Origin: Begonia masoniana
Taxonomy: Eukaryota > Streptophyta > Magnoliopsida > Cucurbitales > Begoniaceae
Reading direction: 5' to 3'
Assembly: GCA_022432975.1 (NCBI GenBank)
Contig: CM039506.1
Coordinates: 20,401,614-20,465,613, forward strand
Length of the DNA stretch: 64,000 nucleotides
The position numbers and the translations under genes are program-made. The notes below the pieces were generated by a model. That model ran no database searches. It was not told where the DNA came from and worked only from the letters and a program-made list of their open reading frames with translations. Below, piece after piece: positions 49,601-63,800 of this stretch (the first letter of the stretch is position 1; every line of letters starts with the position of its first letter).

Positions 49601-52600
49601 ATTTGAAGCCTTGAAGGTGAAATGGATAACTTCGCTTGTAACAACAAGTCATGTAATAGTCAACCTCATTAGCTTGATACGTACAATTCTTTTGAAACAA
49701 ATCGTTTGAAGTGAAGGTTCTTTTACCTCATCAAACGCATTACTAAGTCCTATTTATGCGTCCATGAAGCTTATTGGGTCCTCAATACACTTCGTTCTCA
49801 TCACTTCAAGTTAAAGCCTTGAAGGTGAAATGGATAACTTCAGTTATAACAACAAGTCATGTAACAGTCAACCTCATTAGCTTGATGCGTTCTTTTCTTT
49901 GGGAACAAATCGATTGAAGTGAAGGTTCTTTTACTTCATCAAACGCATTACTAAGTCCTAATTATGCGTCCATGAAGCTTTTGGGGTCCTCAATACAGTT
50001 TGTTCTCATCACTTCAAGTTAAAGCCTTGAAGGTGAAATGGATAACTTCGGTTGTAACAACAAGTCATGTAACAGTCAACCTCATTAGATTGATACGTTT
50101 AGTTCTTTTGAAACAAATCGATTGAAGTGAAGGTTCTTTTACCTCATCAAACGCATTACTAAGTCCTAATTACGCATCCATGAAGCTTATTAGGTCCGCA
50201 ATACACTTCGTTCTCATCACTTCAAGTTAAAGCCTTGAAGGTGAAATGGATAACTTCGGTTGTAACAACAAGTCATGTAACAGTCAACCTCATTAGCTTG
50301 ATACGTTCAGTTCTTTTGAAACAAATCGATTGAAGTGAAGGTTCTTTTACTTCATCAAACGCATTATTAAGTCCTAATTACGCGTCCATGAAGATTATTG
50401 GGTCCACAATACATTTCGTTCTAATCACTTCAATTTAAAGCCTTGAAGGTGAAATGGATAACTTCGGTTGTAACAACAAGTCATGTAACAATCAACCTCA
50501 TTAGCTTGATACGTTCAGTTCTTTTGAAACAAATCGATTGAAGTGAAGGTTCTTTTACTTCATCAAACGAATTATTAAGTCCTAATTACGCGTCCATGAA
50601 GATTATTGGGTCCACAATACATTTCGTTCTAATCACTTCAATTTAAAGCCTTGAAGGTGAAATGGATAACTTCGCTTGTAACAACAAGTCATGTAACAGT
50701 CAACCTCATTAGCTTGATACGTACAATTCTTTTGAAACAAATCGTTTGAAGTGAAGGTTCTTTTACCTCATCAAACGCATTACTAAGTCCTATTTATGCG
50801 TCCATGAAGCTTATTGGGTCCTCAATACACTTCGTTCTCATCACTTCAAGTTAAAGCCTTGAAGGTGAAATGGATAACTTCAGTTATAACAACAAGTCAT
50901 GTAACAGTCAACCTCATTAGCTTGATGCGTTCGTTTCTTTGGGAACAAATCGATTGAAGTGAAGGTTCTTTTACTTCATCAAACGCATTACTAAGTCCTA
51001 ATTATGCGTCCATAAAGCTTTTGGGGTCCTCAATACAGTTTGTTCTCATCACTTCAAGTTAAAGCCTTGAAGGTGAAATGGATAACTTCGGTTGTAACAA
51101 CAAGTCATGTAACAGTCAACCACATTAGATTGATACGTTTAGTTCTTTTGAAACAAATCGATTGAAGTGAAGGTTCTTTTACCTCATCAGACGCATTACT
51201 AAGTCCTAATTACGCGTCCATGAAGCTTATTGGCTCCGCAATACACTTCGTTCTCATCACTTCAAGTTAAAGCCTTGAAGGTGAAATGGATAACTTCGGT
51301 TGTAACAACAAGTCATGTAACAGTCAACCTCATTAGCTTGATACTTTCAGTTCTTTTGAAACAAATCGATTGAAGTGAAGGTTCTTTTACTTCATCAAAC
51401 GCATTATTAAGTCCTAATTACGCGTCCATGAAGCTTATTAGGTCCACAATACATTTCGTTCTAATCACTTCAAGTTAAAGCCTTGAAGGTGAAATGGATA
51501 ACTTCGCTTGTAACAACAAGTCATGCAACAGTCAACCTCATTAGCTTGATACGTACAGTTCTTTTGAAACAAATCGATTGAAGTGAAGGTTCTTTTACCT
51601 CATCAAACGTATTACTAAGTCCTATTTACGCGTCCATGAAGTTTATTGGGTCCTCAATACACTTTGTTCTCATCACTTCAAGTTAAAGCCTTGAAGGTGA
51701 AATGGATAACTTCAGTTATAACAACAAGTCATGTAACAGTCAACCTCATTAGCTTGATACGTTCTGTTCTTTTGGAACAAATCGATTGAAGTGAAGGTTC
51801 TTTTACTTCATCAACCCCATTACTAAGTCCTAATTACGCGTCCATGAAGCTTATGGGGTCCACAATACACTTCGTTCTCTTCACTTCAAGTTAAAGCCTT
51901 GAAGGTGAAATGGATAACTTCGGTTGTAACAACAATTAATGTAACAGTCAACCTCATTAGCTTGATACGTTCAGTTCTTTTGCTTCATCAAACCCATTAC
52001 TAAGTCCTAATTATGCGTCCATGAAGCTTATTGGGTCCTCAATACACTTCGTTCTCATCACTTCAAGTTAAAGCCTTGAAGGTGAAATGGATAACTTCGG
52101 TTGTAACAACAAGTCATGTAAAAGTCAAGCTCATTAGCTTGATATGTTCAGTTCTTTTGAAACAAATCGATTGAAGTGAAGGTTCTTTTACTACATCAAA
52201 CGCATTACTAAGTCCTAATTACGCGTCCATGAATCTTATTGGGTCCTCAATACACTTCGTTCTCATCACTTCAAGTTAAAGCCTTGAAGGTGAAATGGAT
52301 AACTTCGGTTGTAACAACAAGTCATGTAATAGTAAACCTCATTAGCTTGATACGTTCAGTTCTTTTGAAACAAATCGATTGAAGTGAAGGTTCTTTTACT
52401 TCATCAAACGCATTACTAAGTCCTAATTACGCGTCCATGAAGCTTATTGGGAAGTCAATACACTTCGTTCTCATCACTTCATGTTAAAGCCTTGAAGGTG
52501 AAATGGATAACTTCGGTTGTAACAACAAGTCATGTAATAGTCAACCTCATTAGCTTATACGTTCAGTTCTTTTGAAAAAAATTGATTGAAGTGAAGGTTC

Positions 52601-55321
52601 TTTTACTTCATCAAAAGCATTACTAAGTCCTAATTACGCGTCCAAGAAGCTTATTGGGTCCTCAATAAACTTCGTTCTCATAACTTAAAGTTAAAGCCGT
52701 GAAGGTGAAATGGATAACTTCGGTTGTAACAACAAGTCATGTAACAATCAACCTCATTAGCTTGATACGTTCAGTTCTTTTGAAACAAATCGATTGAAGT
52801 GAAGGTTCTTTTACTTTATCAAACGCATTATTAAGTCCTAATTACGCGTCCATGAAGATTATTGGGTCCACAATACATTTCGTTCTAATCACTACAATTT
52901 GAAGCCTTGAAGGTGAAATGGATAACTTCGCTTGTAACAACAAGTCATGTAATAGTCAACCTCATTAGCTTGATACGTACAATTCTTTTGAAACAAATCG
53001 TTTGAAGTGAAGGTTCTTTTACCTCATCAAACGCATTACTAAGTCCTATTTATGCGTCCATGAAGCTTATTGGGTCCTCAATACACTTCGTTCTCATCAC
53101 TTCAAGTTAAAGCCTTGAAGGTGAAATGGATAACTTCAGTTATAACAACAAGTCATGTAACAGTCAACCTCATTAGCTTGATGCGTTCTTTTCTTTGGGA
53201 ACAAATCGATTGAAGTGAAGGTTCTTTTACTTCATCAAACGCATTACTAAGTCCTAATTATGCGTCCATGAAGCTTTTGGGGTCCTCAATACAGTTTGTT
53301 CTCATCACTTCAAGTTAAAGCCTTGAAGGTGAAATGGATAACTTCGGTTGTAACAACAAGTCATGTAACAGTCAACCTCATTAGATTGATACGTTTAGTT
53401 CTTTTGAAACAAATCGATTGAAGTGAAGGTTCTTTTACCTCATCAAACGCATTACTAAGTCCTAATTACGCATCCATGAAGCTTATTAGGTCCGCAATAC
53501 ACTTCGTTCTCATCACTTCAAGTTAAAGCCTTGAAGGTGAAATGGATAACTTCGGTTGTAACAACAAGTCATGTAACAGTCAACCTCATTAGCTTGATAC
53601 GTTCAGTTCTTTTGAAACAAATCGATTGAAGTGAAGGTTCTTTAACTACATCAAACGCATTACTAAGTCATAATTACGCGTCCATGAAGCTTATTGGGTC
53701 CTCTATACACTTCGTTCTCATCACTTCAAGTTAACGCCTTGAAGGTGAAATGGATAACTTCGGTTGTAACAACAAGTCATGTAACAGTCAACCTTATTAG
53801 CTTGATACGTTCAGTTCTTTTGAAACAAATCTATTGAAGTGAAGGTTCTTTTACTTCATCAAACGCATTACTAAGTCCTAATTACGCGTCCATGAAACTT
53901 ATTGGGTCGGCAATACACTTCGTTCTCATCACTTCATGTTAAAGCCTTGAAGGTGAAAAGGATAACTTCGGTTGTAACAACAAGTCATGTAACAATCAAC
54001 CTCATTAGCTTGATACGTTCAGTTCTTTTGAAACAAATCGATTGAAGTGAAGGTTCTTTTACTTAATCAAACGCATTATTAAGTCCTAATTACGCGTCCA
54101 TGAAGCTTATTGGGTCCACAATACATTTCGTTCTAATCACTTCAAGTTAAAACCTTGAAGGTGAAATGGATAACTTCGCTTGTAACAACAAGTCATGTAA
54201 CAGTCAACCTCATTAGCTTGATACGTACAGTTCTTTTGAAACAAATCGATTGAAGTGAAGGTTCTTTTACCTCATCAAACGCATTACTAAGTCCTATTTA
54301 CGCGTCCATGAAGCTTATTGGGTCCTCAATACACTTCGTTCTCATCACTTCAAGTTAAAGCCTTGAAGGTGAAATGGATAACTTCAGTTATAACAACAAG
54401 TCATGTAACAGTCAACTCATTAGCTTGATACGTTCAGTTCTTTTGAAACAAATCGATTGAAGTGAAGGTTCTTTTACTTCATCAAACGCATTACTAAGTC
54501 CTAATTACGCGTCCATGAAGCTTATTGGGTCCTCAATACACTTCGTTCTCATCACTTCAAGTTAAAGCCTTGAAGGTGAAATGGATAACTTCGGTTGTAA
54601 CAACAAGTCATGTAACAGTCAACCTCATTAGCTTGATACGTTCTGTTCTTTTGAAACAAATCGATTGAAGTGAAGGTTCTTTTACTACGTCAAACGCATT
54701 ACTAAGTCCAAATTACGCGTCCATGAAGCTTATTGGGTCCTCAATACACTTCGTTCTCATCACTTCAAGTTAAAGCCTTGAAGGTGAAATGGATAACTTC
54801 GGTTGTAACAACAAGTCATGTAACAGTCAACCTCAATAGCTTGATACGTTCAGTTCTTTTGAAACAAATCGATTGAAGTGATGGTTCTTTTACTTCATCA
54901 AACGCATTACTAAGTCCTAATTACGCGTCCATGAAGCTTATTGGGTCGTCAATACACTTCGTTCTCATCACTTCATGTTAAAGCCTTGAAGGTGAAATGG
55001 ATAACTTCGGTTGTAACAACAAGTCATGTAACAGTCAACCTCATTAGCTTTATACGTTCAGTTCTGTTGAAACAAATCGATTGAAGTGAAGGTTCTTTTA
55101 CTTCATCAAACGCATTACTAAGTCCTAATTACGCGTCCATGAAGCTATTGGGTCCTCAATAAACTTCGTTCTCATAACTTAAAGTTAAAGCTTTGAAGGT
55201 GAAATGGACAACTTCGGTTGTAACAACAAGTCATGTAACAATCAACCTCATTAGCTTGATACGTTCAGTTCTTTTGAAACAAATCGATTGAAGTGAAGGT
55301 TCTTTTACTTCATCAAACGCA

Positions 55322-55326
55322 TTTTT
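55322..55326. repeat. Probable target site duplication of S3 (TTTTT, right copy TTATT)
   Basis: The left flank reads CGCA-TTTTT and the right flank TTATT-AAGTCC (57856-57860). The uninterrupted satellite variant is CGCATTATTAAG, so the left copy has one changed base. Confidence 0.7.
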
Positions 55327-57855
55327 TGTAGCACCCGACATTTTCGGCCAGGTGACTTTCTAACTGTATTAACGGTTATGAATATTCAATCTTCACGGTT
55401 TAGAGTTTTATACCAAGAATAATTAATTTCATGTGGATTTAAACTAGGTTGGGTGGCAAAGTTGTAATAATGGAGGACTTAGACCGATATATAAAGAAAA
55501 AGGGAAATGTTTTATACCTCACTTAAACCACTGTAGCCGACACCTTCCTTTTCGGCGATTTCTCCTCTCCCGAGCTCCTACTCTCTGCTTTCAGCAAGCT
55601 CCCTTCGGCGACCGGTTTTCTCCACCACTACTCGACTTCTCTGTGCCCGAGGTATGCAATAGACAATGTAGCTATCTGTTCGTTTATTAGCCCTGCTTTC
55701 TACCCGGCATTGGAGTTTTGGATTTTCCAATGGCCGACTAATGATAGGGACATTTGAAATCTGAGAGTAGTAATGCTATTATCGAATCCGTCTGTTTTGG
55801 TTTTGAGACTTCAGATTTCACTGAGTATTAGGCTGAGAATTCGGGAATGACTGTTAGCTATTAGACCCTAGGATGACTTGTGAGTAGAACTTTTAGGATT
55901 TTGTTTTAACTACTGTAATGTAAATGTTTTAGGTAAAGAAGTCTAAAGAAAAGGAGCTCAAATTTGCTAAGGAATCCAGGTAAGTGAATGTATAGGTTTC
56001 TCGGTCATTAGGACCTACATCAAAGGATGCTAGGTAGAAACTCATACGATGATTAGAAGTTCCTTTATGGTATTCTCTAGCATTTATGTTAATGGTAAGG
56101 CTTCATATTGGATTGTGCTCTGTTCTGTAGTTTGATGATTTAAGGATTTCCATGATGTCTTATGCATATGAAAATGTTTTAAAAGCATGTTTCTCTCATG
56201 AACAAGATAAGGTGATAAAAATCCCTGCAACGTGGTTGAGTGAGGGTTGGGGGCGGTTCGGCGTATGACACAGTCCCAAGAAGGACATATGAATACGACC
56301 CGCAGTAGGGACCATGATGAAACTCACTGTCGAACCCCCTTTACCGGCACAAATCCTCTCTTAATCCACACAACTTAAATGATAATTATGGATGATGATT
56401 ATGAATGATGATTATGAATGATGAATATGAATGATGAACATGAATGATGAATATGATCCATGGCTATGAATGATGTTCATGAACAAGAATATGAACAAGA
56501 AAAGATTTATGAGCATATGTATCTCTCTGAATTATGCATTCATGCATTCATGTTATTGTTGCATTCCTTACTAAGCTTTAGGCTTATTGTTGAACCTTAT
56601 GATGTAGGTGAAGAGTTAATAGGTGAGGATTCCCAATTCCAAGAGAATGTTTAAAGCTGGTTGCTGGTGGATGCTCAATGTGACAGTGCAAGGTTGGATA
56701 GGTGATTAAGTTCCCTGGTTATGCTCAAAGTAAGTCAGAAAAATTTATGATAAACAAATGACTAAGTAGAACAGAATTTCTTATAACAATGAGATTTGGA
56801 TTTGAATGATTTGACTTCAGAGTCTGATAACGATTTTAAGGATTATTGAATGGTTTGTTTTGCTTAAGCCTTCCGCTATGCGTATTTGGATGAGTTTATG
56901 ATTCCTACTCCTTGAAGTTTATAGTTACTAAGATAAGATTTGGGTGAGTTGTAATATTTTCTGTTGGATGAAGTTGTTAGATGATTATAACGTTTTACTA
57001 CTGGATGATAGAAGTCGGATGAGGCAATCATCCGGCTGACGTCATCGGCGGATGTCAAATGATGGAAGTTGAACGATTGAGTCTTCCGGATGATGTCACC
57101 AGAAGATGTTGTATGTTTCCTCGTCGGATGATGTAAGTATTACCTTGTCGTTTAGTGACCGGGTCATGTTTTAATTATTCACGTGAGGAGCACATGTCCA
57201 CCGGATGATATAAACACGGTTTTGTCGTTTAGTGACCGGATGATGTGAGGATTACCTTTGTCGTCTAGTGACCAGATGACGTAGAGTATTTCTCCGCCGG
57301 ATGATGTAAAATGCTATTTTGTCGTCTAGTGACCGGTGGAGGAAGTGTTATTATTCACCGGATGATGTAGACGATGTTTGTCGTTTAGTGACCGGGTGAG
57401 ATTTTTAAGAGTCACGTGTTTGACTCGTGTTCACCGGTAGATGCCCACTACCGGGCGATGTCAAATTATTCACGTGGGGTACGCGTGACACACCGGATAA
57501 GGAGTACTCTATCGGGTGACGCATGAAAACCCATGCAGTACGAATGGTTTGGCGACAGATGATCGAGGGCACTCCTTCTCTGCCCGATTTTGTCATGGAA
57601 CTGATGAACGAACTTAGTCGCTCGATTCTGTGAAAGTTTTTGCCAATAGGATTAAAGGAAAAGAATCGAGTTATGAGGGAGAGTTCACTTCCCTGGATGA
57701 TATTACGTCCCTGTTTGCAGTTTAAGAGTGAATTCTGTAAAAAAAAAATATATACGTAAAATGCTAGATGAGAAATAGAGAAGAAATAGTAGAAGTTGAG
57801 TAAACGATTAATGAAAGTTATGATTAGGTGACGGCTCCTGCCCGGGGTCACTACA
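55327..57855 (+). mobile_element. Solo LTR, family S, copy S3
   Basis: Starts TGTAGCACCCG and ends GGGGTCACTACA; about 2.53 kb, in phase with satellite on both sides. TATATAAA lies at 55488-55495, about 161 bases in. An intron-like pair is intact: donor CCAGGTAAGTG (GT at 55980) and acceptor GATGTAGGTGA (AG at 56606-56607), 628 bases apart. Repeats of GATGATTATGAATGATGAA type lie at about 56385-56470, and a degraded 60-bp minisatellite at about 57000-57480. Open frames at 56460-56654 and 57405-57851 have no recognisable domain. Confidence 0.92.
57000..57480 (+). repeat. Degenerate minisatellite in S3, unit about 60 bp
   Basis: TTGTCGTTTAGTGACCGG or TTGTCGTCTAGTGACCGG recurs several times, alternating with CCGGATGATGTA. 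It is the reverse complement of the S1 unit, at the same place in the LTR. Confidence 0.8.
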
Positions 57856-60800
57856 TTATTAAGTCCTAATTACGCGTCCATGAAGCTTATTGGGTCAACA
57901 ATACATTTCGTTCTAATCACTTCAAGTTAAAGCCTTGAAGGTGAAATGGATAACTTCGCTTGTAACAGTCAACCTCATTAGCTTGATACGTACAGTTCTT
58001 TTGAAACAAATCGATTGAAGTGAAGGTTCTTTTACCTCATCAAACGCATTACTAAGTCCTATTTACGCGTCCATGAAGCTTATTGGGTCCTCAATACACT
58101 TCGTTCTCATCACTTAAAGTTAAAGCCTTGAAGGTGAAATGGATAACTTCAGTTATAACAACAAGTCATGTAACAGTCAACCTCATTAGCTTGATACGTT
58201 ATGTTCTTTTGGAACAAATCGATTGAAGTGAAGGTTCTTTTACTTCATCAAACCCATTACTAAGTCCTAATTACGCGTCCATGAAGCTTATTCGGTCCTC
58301 AATACACTTCGTTCTCATCACTTCAAGTTAAAGCCTTGAAGGTGAAATGGATAACTTCGGTTGTAACAACAAGTCATGTAACAGTAAACCTCATTAGCTT
58401 GATACGTTCAGTTCTTTTGAAACAAATAGATTGAAGTGAAGGTTCTTTTACTTCATCAAACGCATTACTAAGTCCTAATTACGCGTCCATGAAGCTTATT
58501 GGGTCCTCAATACACTTCGTTCTCATCACTTCAAGTTAAAGCCTTGAAGGTGAAATGGATAACTTCGGTTGTAACAACAAGTCATGTAACAGTCAACCTC
58601 ATTAACTTGATACGTTCAGTTCTTTTGAAACAAATCGATTGAAGTGAAGGTTCTTTTACTACATCAAACGCATTAATAAGTCCTAATTACGCGTCCATGA
58701 AGCTTATTGGGTCCTCAATACACTTCGTTCTCATCACTTCAAGTTAAAGCCTTGAAGGTGAAATGGATAACTTCGGTTGTAACAACAAGTCATGTAACAG
58801 TCAACCTCATTAGCTTGATACGTTCAGTTCTTTTGAAACAAATCGATTGAAGTGAAGGTTCTTTTACTTCATCAAACGCATTACTAAGTCCTAATTACGC
58901 GTCCATGAAGCTTATTGGGTCCTCAATACACTTCGTTCTCATCACTTCAAGTTAAAGCCTTGAAGGTGAAATGGATAACTTCGGTTGTAACAACAAGTCA
59001 TGTAACAGTCAATCTCATTAGCTTGATACGTTCAGTTCTTTTGAAACAAATCGTTTGAAGTGAAGGTTCTTTACTTCATCAAACGCATTACTAAGTCCTA
59101 ATTACGCGTCCATGAAGCTTATTGGGTCCTCAATACACTTCGTTCTCATCACTTCAAGTTAAAGCCTTGAAGGTGAAATGGATAACTTAGGTTGTAACAA
59201 CAAGTCATGTAACAGTCAACCTCATTAGCTTGATACGTTCAGTTCTTCTGAACAAATCGATTGAACAGAAGGTTCTTTTACTTCATCAAACGCATTACTA
59301 AGTCCTAATTACGCGTCCATGATGCTTATTGGGTCCTCAATACACTTCGTTCTCATCACTTCAAGTTAAAGCCTTGAAGGTGAAATGGATAACTTCGGTT
59401 GTAACAAAAGTCATGTAACAGTCAACCTCATTAGCTTGATACGTTTTGTTCTTTTGGAACAAATCGATTGAAATGAAGGTTCTTTTACTTCATCAAACGC
59501 ATTACTAAGTCCTAATTACGCGTCCATGAAGCTTATTGGGTCCTCAATACACTTCGTTCTCATCACTTCAAGTTAAAGCCTTGAAGGTGAAATGGATAAA
59601 TTCGGTTGTAACAACAAGTCATGTAACAGTCAACCTCATTAGCTTGATACGTTCAGTTCTTTTGAAACAAATCGATTGAAGTGAAGGTTCTTTTACTTCA
59701 TCAAACGCATTACTAAGTCCTAATTACGCGTCCATGAAGCTTATTGGGTCGTCAATACACTTCGTTCTCATCACTTCATGTTAAAACCTTGAAGGTGAAA
59801 TGGATAACATCGGTTCGAACAACAAGTCATGTAACAGTCAACCTCATTAGCTTTATACGTTCAGTTCTTTTGAAACAAATCGATTGAAGTGAAGGTTCTT
59901 TTACTTCATCAAACGCATTACTAAGTCGTAATTACGCGTCCATGAAGCTTATTGGGTCCTCAATACACTTCGTTCTCATCACTTCAAGTTAAAGCCTTGA
60001 AGGTGAAATGGATAACTTCGGTTGTAACAACAATTCATGCAACAGTCAACCTCATTAGCTTGATACGTTCAGTTCTTTAGAAACAAATCGATTGAAGTGA
60101 AGGTTCTTTTACTTCATCAAACGCATTGCTAAGTCCTAATTACGCGTCCATGAAGCTTATTGGGTCCTCAATACACTTCGTTCTCATCACTTCATGTTAA
60201 AGCCTTGAAGGTGAAATGGATAACTTCAGTTGTAACAACAAGTCATGTAACAGTCAACCTCATTAGCTCTATACGTTCTGTTCTTTTGGAACAAATCGAT
60301 TGAAGTGAAGGTTCTTTTACTTCATCAAACCCATTACTAAGTCCTAATTACGCGTCCATGAAGCTTATTGGGTCGTCAATACACTTCGTTCTCATCACTT
60401 CATGTTAAAGCCTTGAAGGTGTAATGGATAACTTTGGTTGGAACAACAAGTCATGTAACAGTCAACCTCATTAGCTTTATACGTTCAGTTCTTTTGAAAC
60501 AAATCGATTCAAGTGAAGGTTCTTTTACTTCATCAAACGCATTACTAAGTCCTAATTACGCGTCCATGAAACTTTTTGGGTCCTCAATACAATTCGTTCT
60601 CATCACTTCAAGTTAAAGCCTTGAAGGTGAAATGGATAAATTCGGTTGTAACAACAAGTCATGTAACAATAAACCTCATTAGCTTTATACGTTCAGTTCT
60701 TTTGAAACAAATCGAATGAAGTGAAGGTTCGTTTACTTCATCAAACGCATTACTAAGTCCTAATTACGCGTCCATGAAGCTTATTGGGTCCTCAATACAC

Positions 60801-63800
60801 TTCGTTCTCATCACTTCAAGTTAAAGCCTTGAAGGTGAAATGGATAAATTCGGTCGTAACAAAAAGTCATGTAACAGTCAACCTCATTAGCTTGATACGT
60901 TCAGTTCTTTTGAAACAAATCGATTGAAGTGAAGGTTCTTTTACTTCATCAAACGCATTACTAAGTCCAAATTACGCGTCCATGAAGCTTATTTGGTCCT
61001 CAATACACTTCGTTCTCATCACTTCAAGTTAAAGCCTTGAAGGTGAAATGGATAACTTCGGTTGTAACAACAAGTCATGTAACAGTCAACCTCATTAGCT
61101 TGATACGTTCAGTTCTTTTGAAACAAATCGATTGAAGTGAAGGTTCTTTTTCTACATCAAACGCATTACTAAGTCCTAATTACGCGTCCATAAAGCTTAT
61201 TGGGTCCTCAATACACTTCGTTCTCATCACTTCAAGTTAAAGCCTTGAAGGTAAAATGGATAACTTCGATTGTAACAACAAGTCATGGAACATTCAACCT
61301 CATTAGCTTGATAAGTTCAGTTCTTTTGAAACAAATCGTTTGAAGTGAAGGTTCGTTTACTTCATCAAACGCATTACTAAGTCCTAATTACGGGTCCATG
61401 AAGCTTATTAGGTCCTCAATACACTTCGTTCTCATCACTTCAAGTTAAAGCCTTGAAGGTGAAATGGATAACTTCGGTTGTAACAACAAGTCATGTAACA
61501 GTCAACCTCATTAGCTTGATACGTTCAGTTCTTTTGAAACAAATCGATTGAAGTGAAGGTTCTTTTCTACATCAAACGCATTACTAAGTCCTAATTACGC
61601 GTCCATAAAGCTTATTGGTTCCTCAATACACTTCGTTCTCATAACTTAAAGTTAAAGCCTTGAAGGTAAAATGGATAACTTCGGTTGTAACAACAAGTCA
61701 TGTAACATTCAACCTCATTAGCTTGATACGTTCAGTTATTTTGAAACAAATCGATTGAAGTGAAGGTTCTTTTATTTCATCAAACGCATTACTAAGTCCT
61801 AATTACGCGTCCATGAAACTTATTGGGTCCTCAATACACTTCGTTCTCATCACTTCAAGTTAAAGCCTTGAAGGTGAAAAGGATAACTTCGGTTGTAACA
61901 ACAAGTCATGTAACAGTCAACCTCATTAGCTTGATACGTTCAGTTCTTTTGAAACAAATCGATTGAAATGAAGGTTCTTTTGCTACATCAAACGCATTAC
62001 TAAGTCCTAATTACGCGTCCACGAAGCTTATTGGGTCCTCAATACACTTCGTTCTCATCACTTCAAGTAAAATCCTTGAAGATAAAATGGATAACTTCGG
62101 TTATAACAACAATTCATGTAACAGTCAACCTCATTAGCTTGATACGTTCAGTTCTTTTGAAACAAATCGATTGAAGTGAAGGTTCGTTTACTTCATCAAA
62201 CGCATTACTAAGTCCTAATTACGCGTCCATGAAGCTTATTGGGTCCTCAATAAACTTCGTTCTTATCACTTCAAGTTAAAGCCTTGAAAATTAAATGGAT
62301 AACTTCGGTTGTAACAACAAGTCATGTAACAGTCAACCTCATTAGCTTGATACGTTCAGTTCTTTTGAAAGAAATCGATTGAAGTGAAGGTTCTTTTACT
62401 TCATCAAACGCATTACTAAGTCCTAATTACGCGTCCATGAAATTTATTGGGTCCTCAATACACTTCGTTCTCATCACTTCAAGTTAAAGCCTTGAAGGTG
62501 AAAAGGATAACTTCGGTTGTAACAACAAGTCATGTAACAGTCAACCTCATTAGCTTGATACGTTCAGTTCTTTTGAAACAAATCGATTGAAGTGAAGGTT
62601 CTTTTGCTACATCAAATGCATTACTAAGTCCTAATTACGCGTCCACGAAGCTTATTGGGTCCTCAATACACTTCGTTCTCATCACTTCAAGTTAAATCCT
62701 TGAAGATAAAATGGATAACTTCGGTTATAACAACAATTCATGTATCAGTCAACCTCATTAGCTTGATACGTTCAGTTCTTTTGAAACAAATCGTTTGAAG
62801 TGAAGGTTCGTTTACTTCATCAAACGCATTACTAAGTCCTAATTACGCGTCCATGAAGCTTATTGGGTCCTCAATACACTTTGTTCTTATCAGTTCAAGT
62901 TAAAGCCTTGAAGTTGAAAAGGATAACTTCGGTTGTAACAACAAGTCATGTAACAGTCAACCTCATTAGCTTTATACGTTCAGTTCTTTTGAAACAAATC
63001 GATTGAAGTGAAGGTTCTTTTGCTACATCAAACGCATTACTAAGTCCTAATTACGCGTCCATGAAGCTTATTGGGTCCTCAATACACTTCGTTCTCATCA
63101 CTTCAAGTTAAATCCTTGAAGATAAAATGGATAACTTCGGTTTTAAGAACAAGTCATGTAACAGTCAACCTCATTAGCATGATACGTTCGGTTCTTTTGG
63201 AACAAATCGATTGAAGTAAAGGTTCTTTTACTTCATCAAACCCATTACTAAGTCCTTATTACGCGTCCATGAAGCTTATTGTGTCCTCAATACACTTCGT
63301 TCTCATCACTTCAAGTTAAAGCCTTGAAGGTGAACTGGATAACTTCGGTTGTATCAACAAGTCATGTAACAGTCAATCTCATTAGCTTGATACGTTTAGT
63401 TCCTCTGGAACAAATCGATTGAAGTGAAGGTTCTTTTACTTCATCAAACGCATTGCTAAGTCCTAATTACGCGTCCATGAAGCTTATTGGTTCCTCAATA
63501 CACTTCGTTCTCATCACTTCAAGTTAAAGCCTTGAAGGTGAAATGGATAACTTTGGTTGTAATAACCAGTCATGTAACAGTCAACCTCATTAGCTTGATA
63601 CGCTTTGTTCTTTTGGAACAAATCGATTGAAGTTAAGGTTCTTTTACTTCATCAAACGCATTACTAAGTCCTAATTACGCGTCCATGAATCTTATTGGGT
63701 CCTCCATACACTTTGTTCTCATCACTTCATGTTAAAGCCTTGAAGGTGAAATGGATAACTTCGGTTGTAACAACAAGTCATGTAATAGTCAACCTCATTA

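Larger units (their letters stand above)
43263..55326 (+). repeat. 208-bp satellite array, block 4 (higher-order repeats)
   Basis: About 58 monomers. Diagnostic variants recur at exact monomer multiples. AACAATTAATG at 44235, 48603 and 51931 is 21 and then 16 monomers apart. GGGCCGTCAATAC at 44783 and 46239 is 7 apart. GATGCGTTCG at 47180 and 50924 is 18 apart. This shows nested segmental amplification. 43263-43640 is indel-rich and holds a shortened monomer near 43613. Confidence 0.97.
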
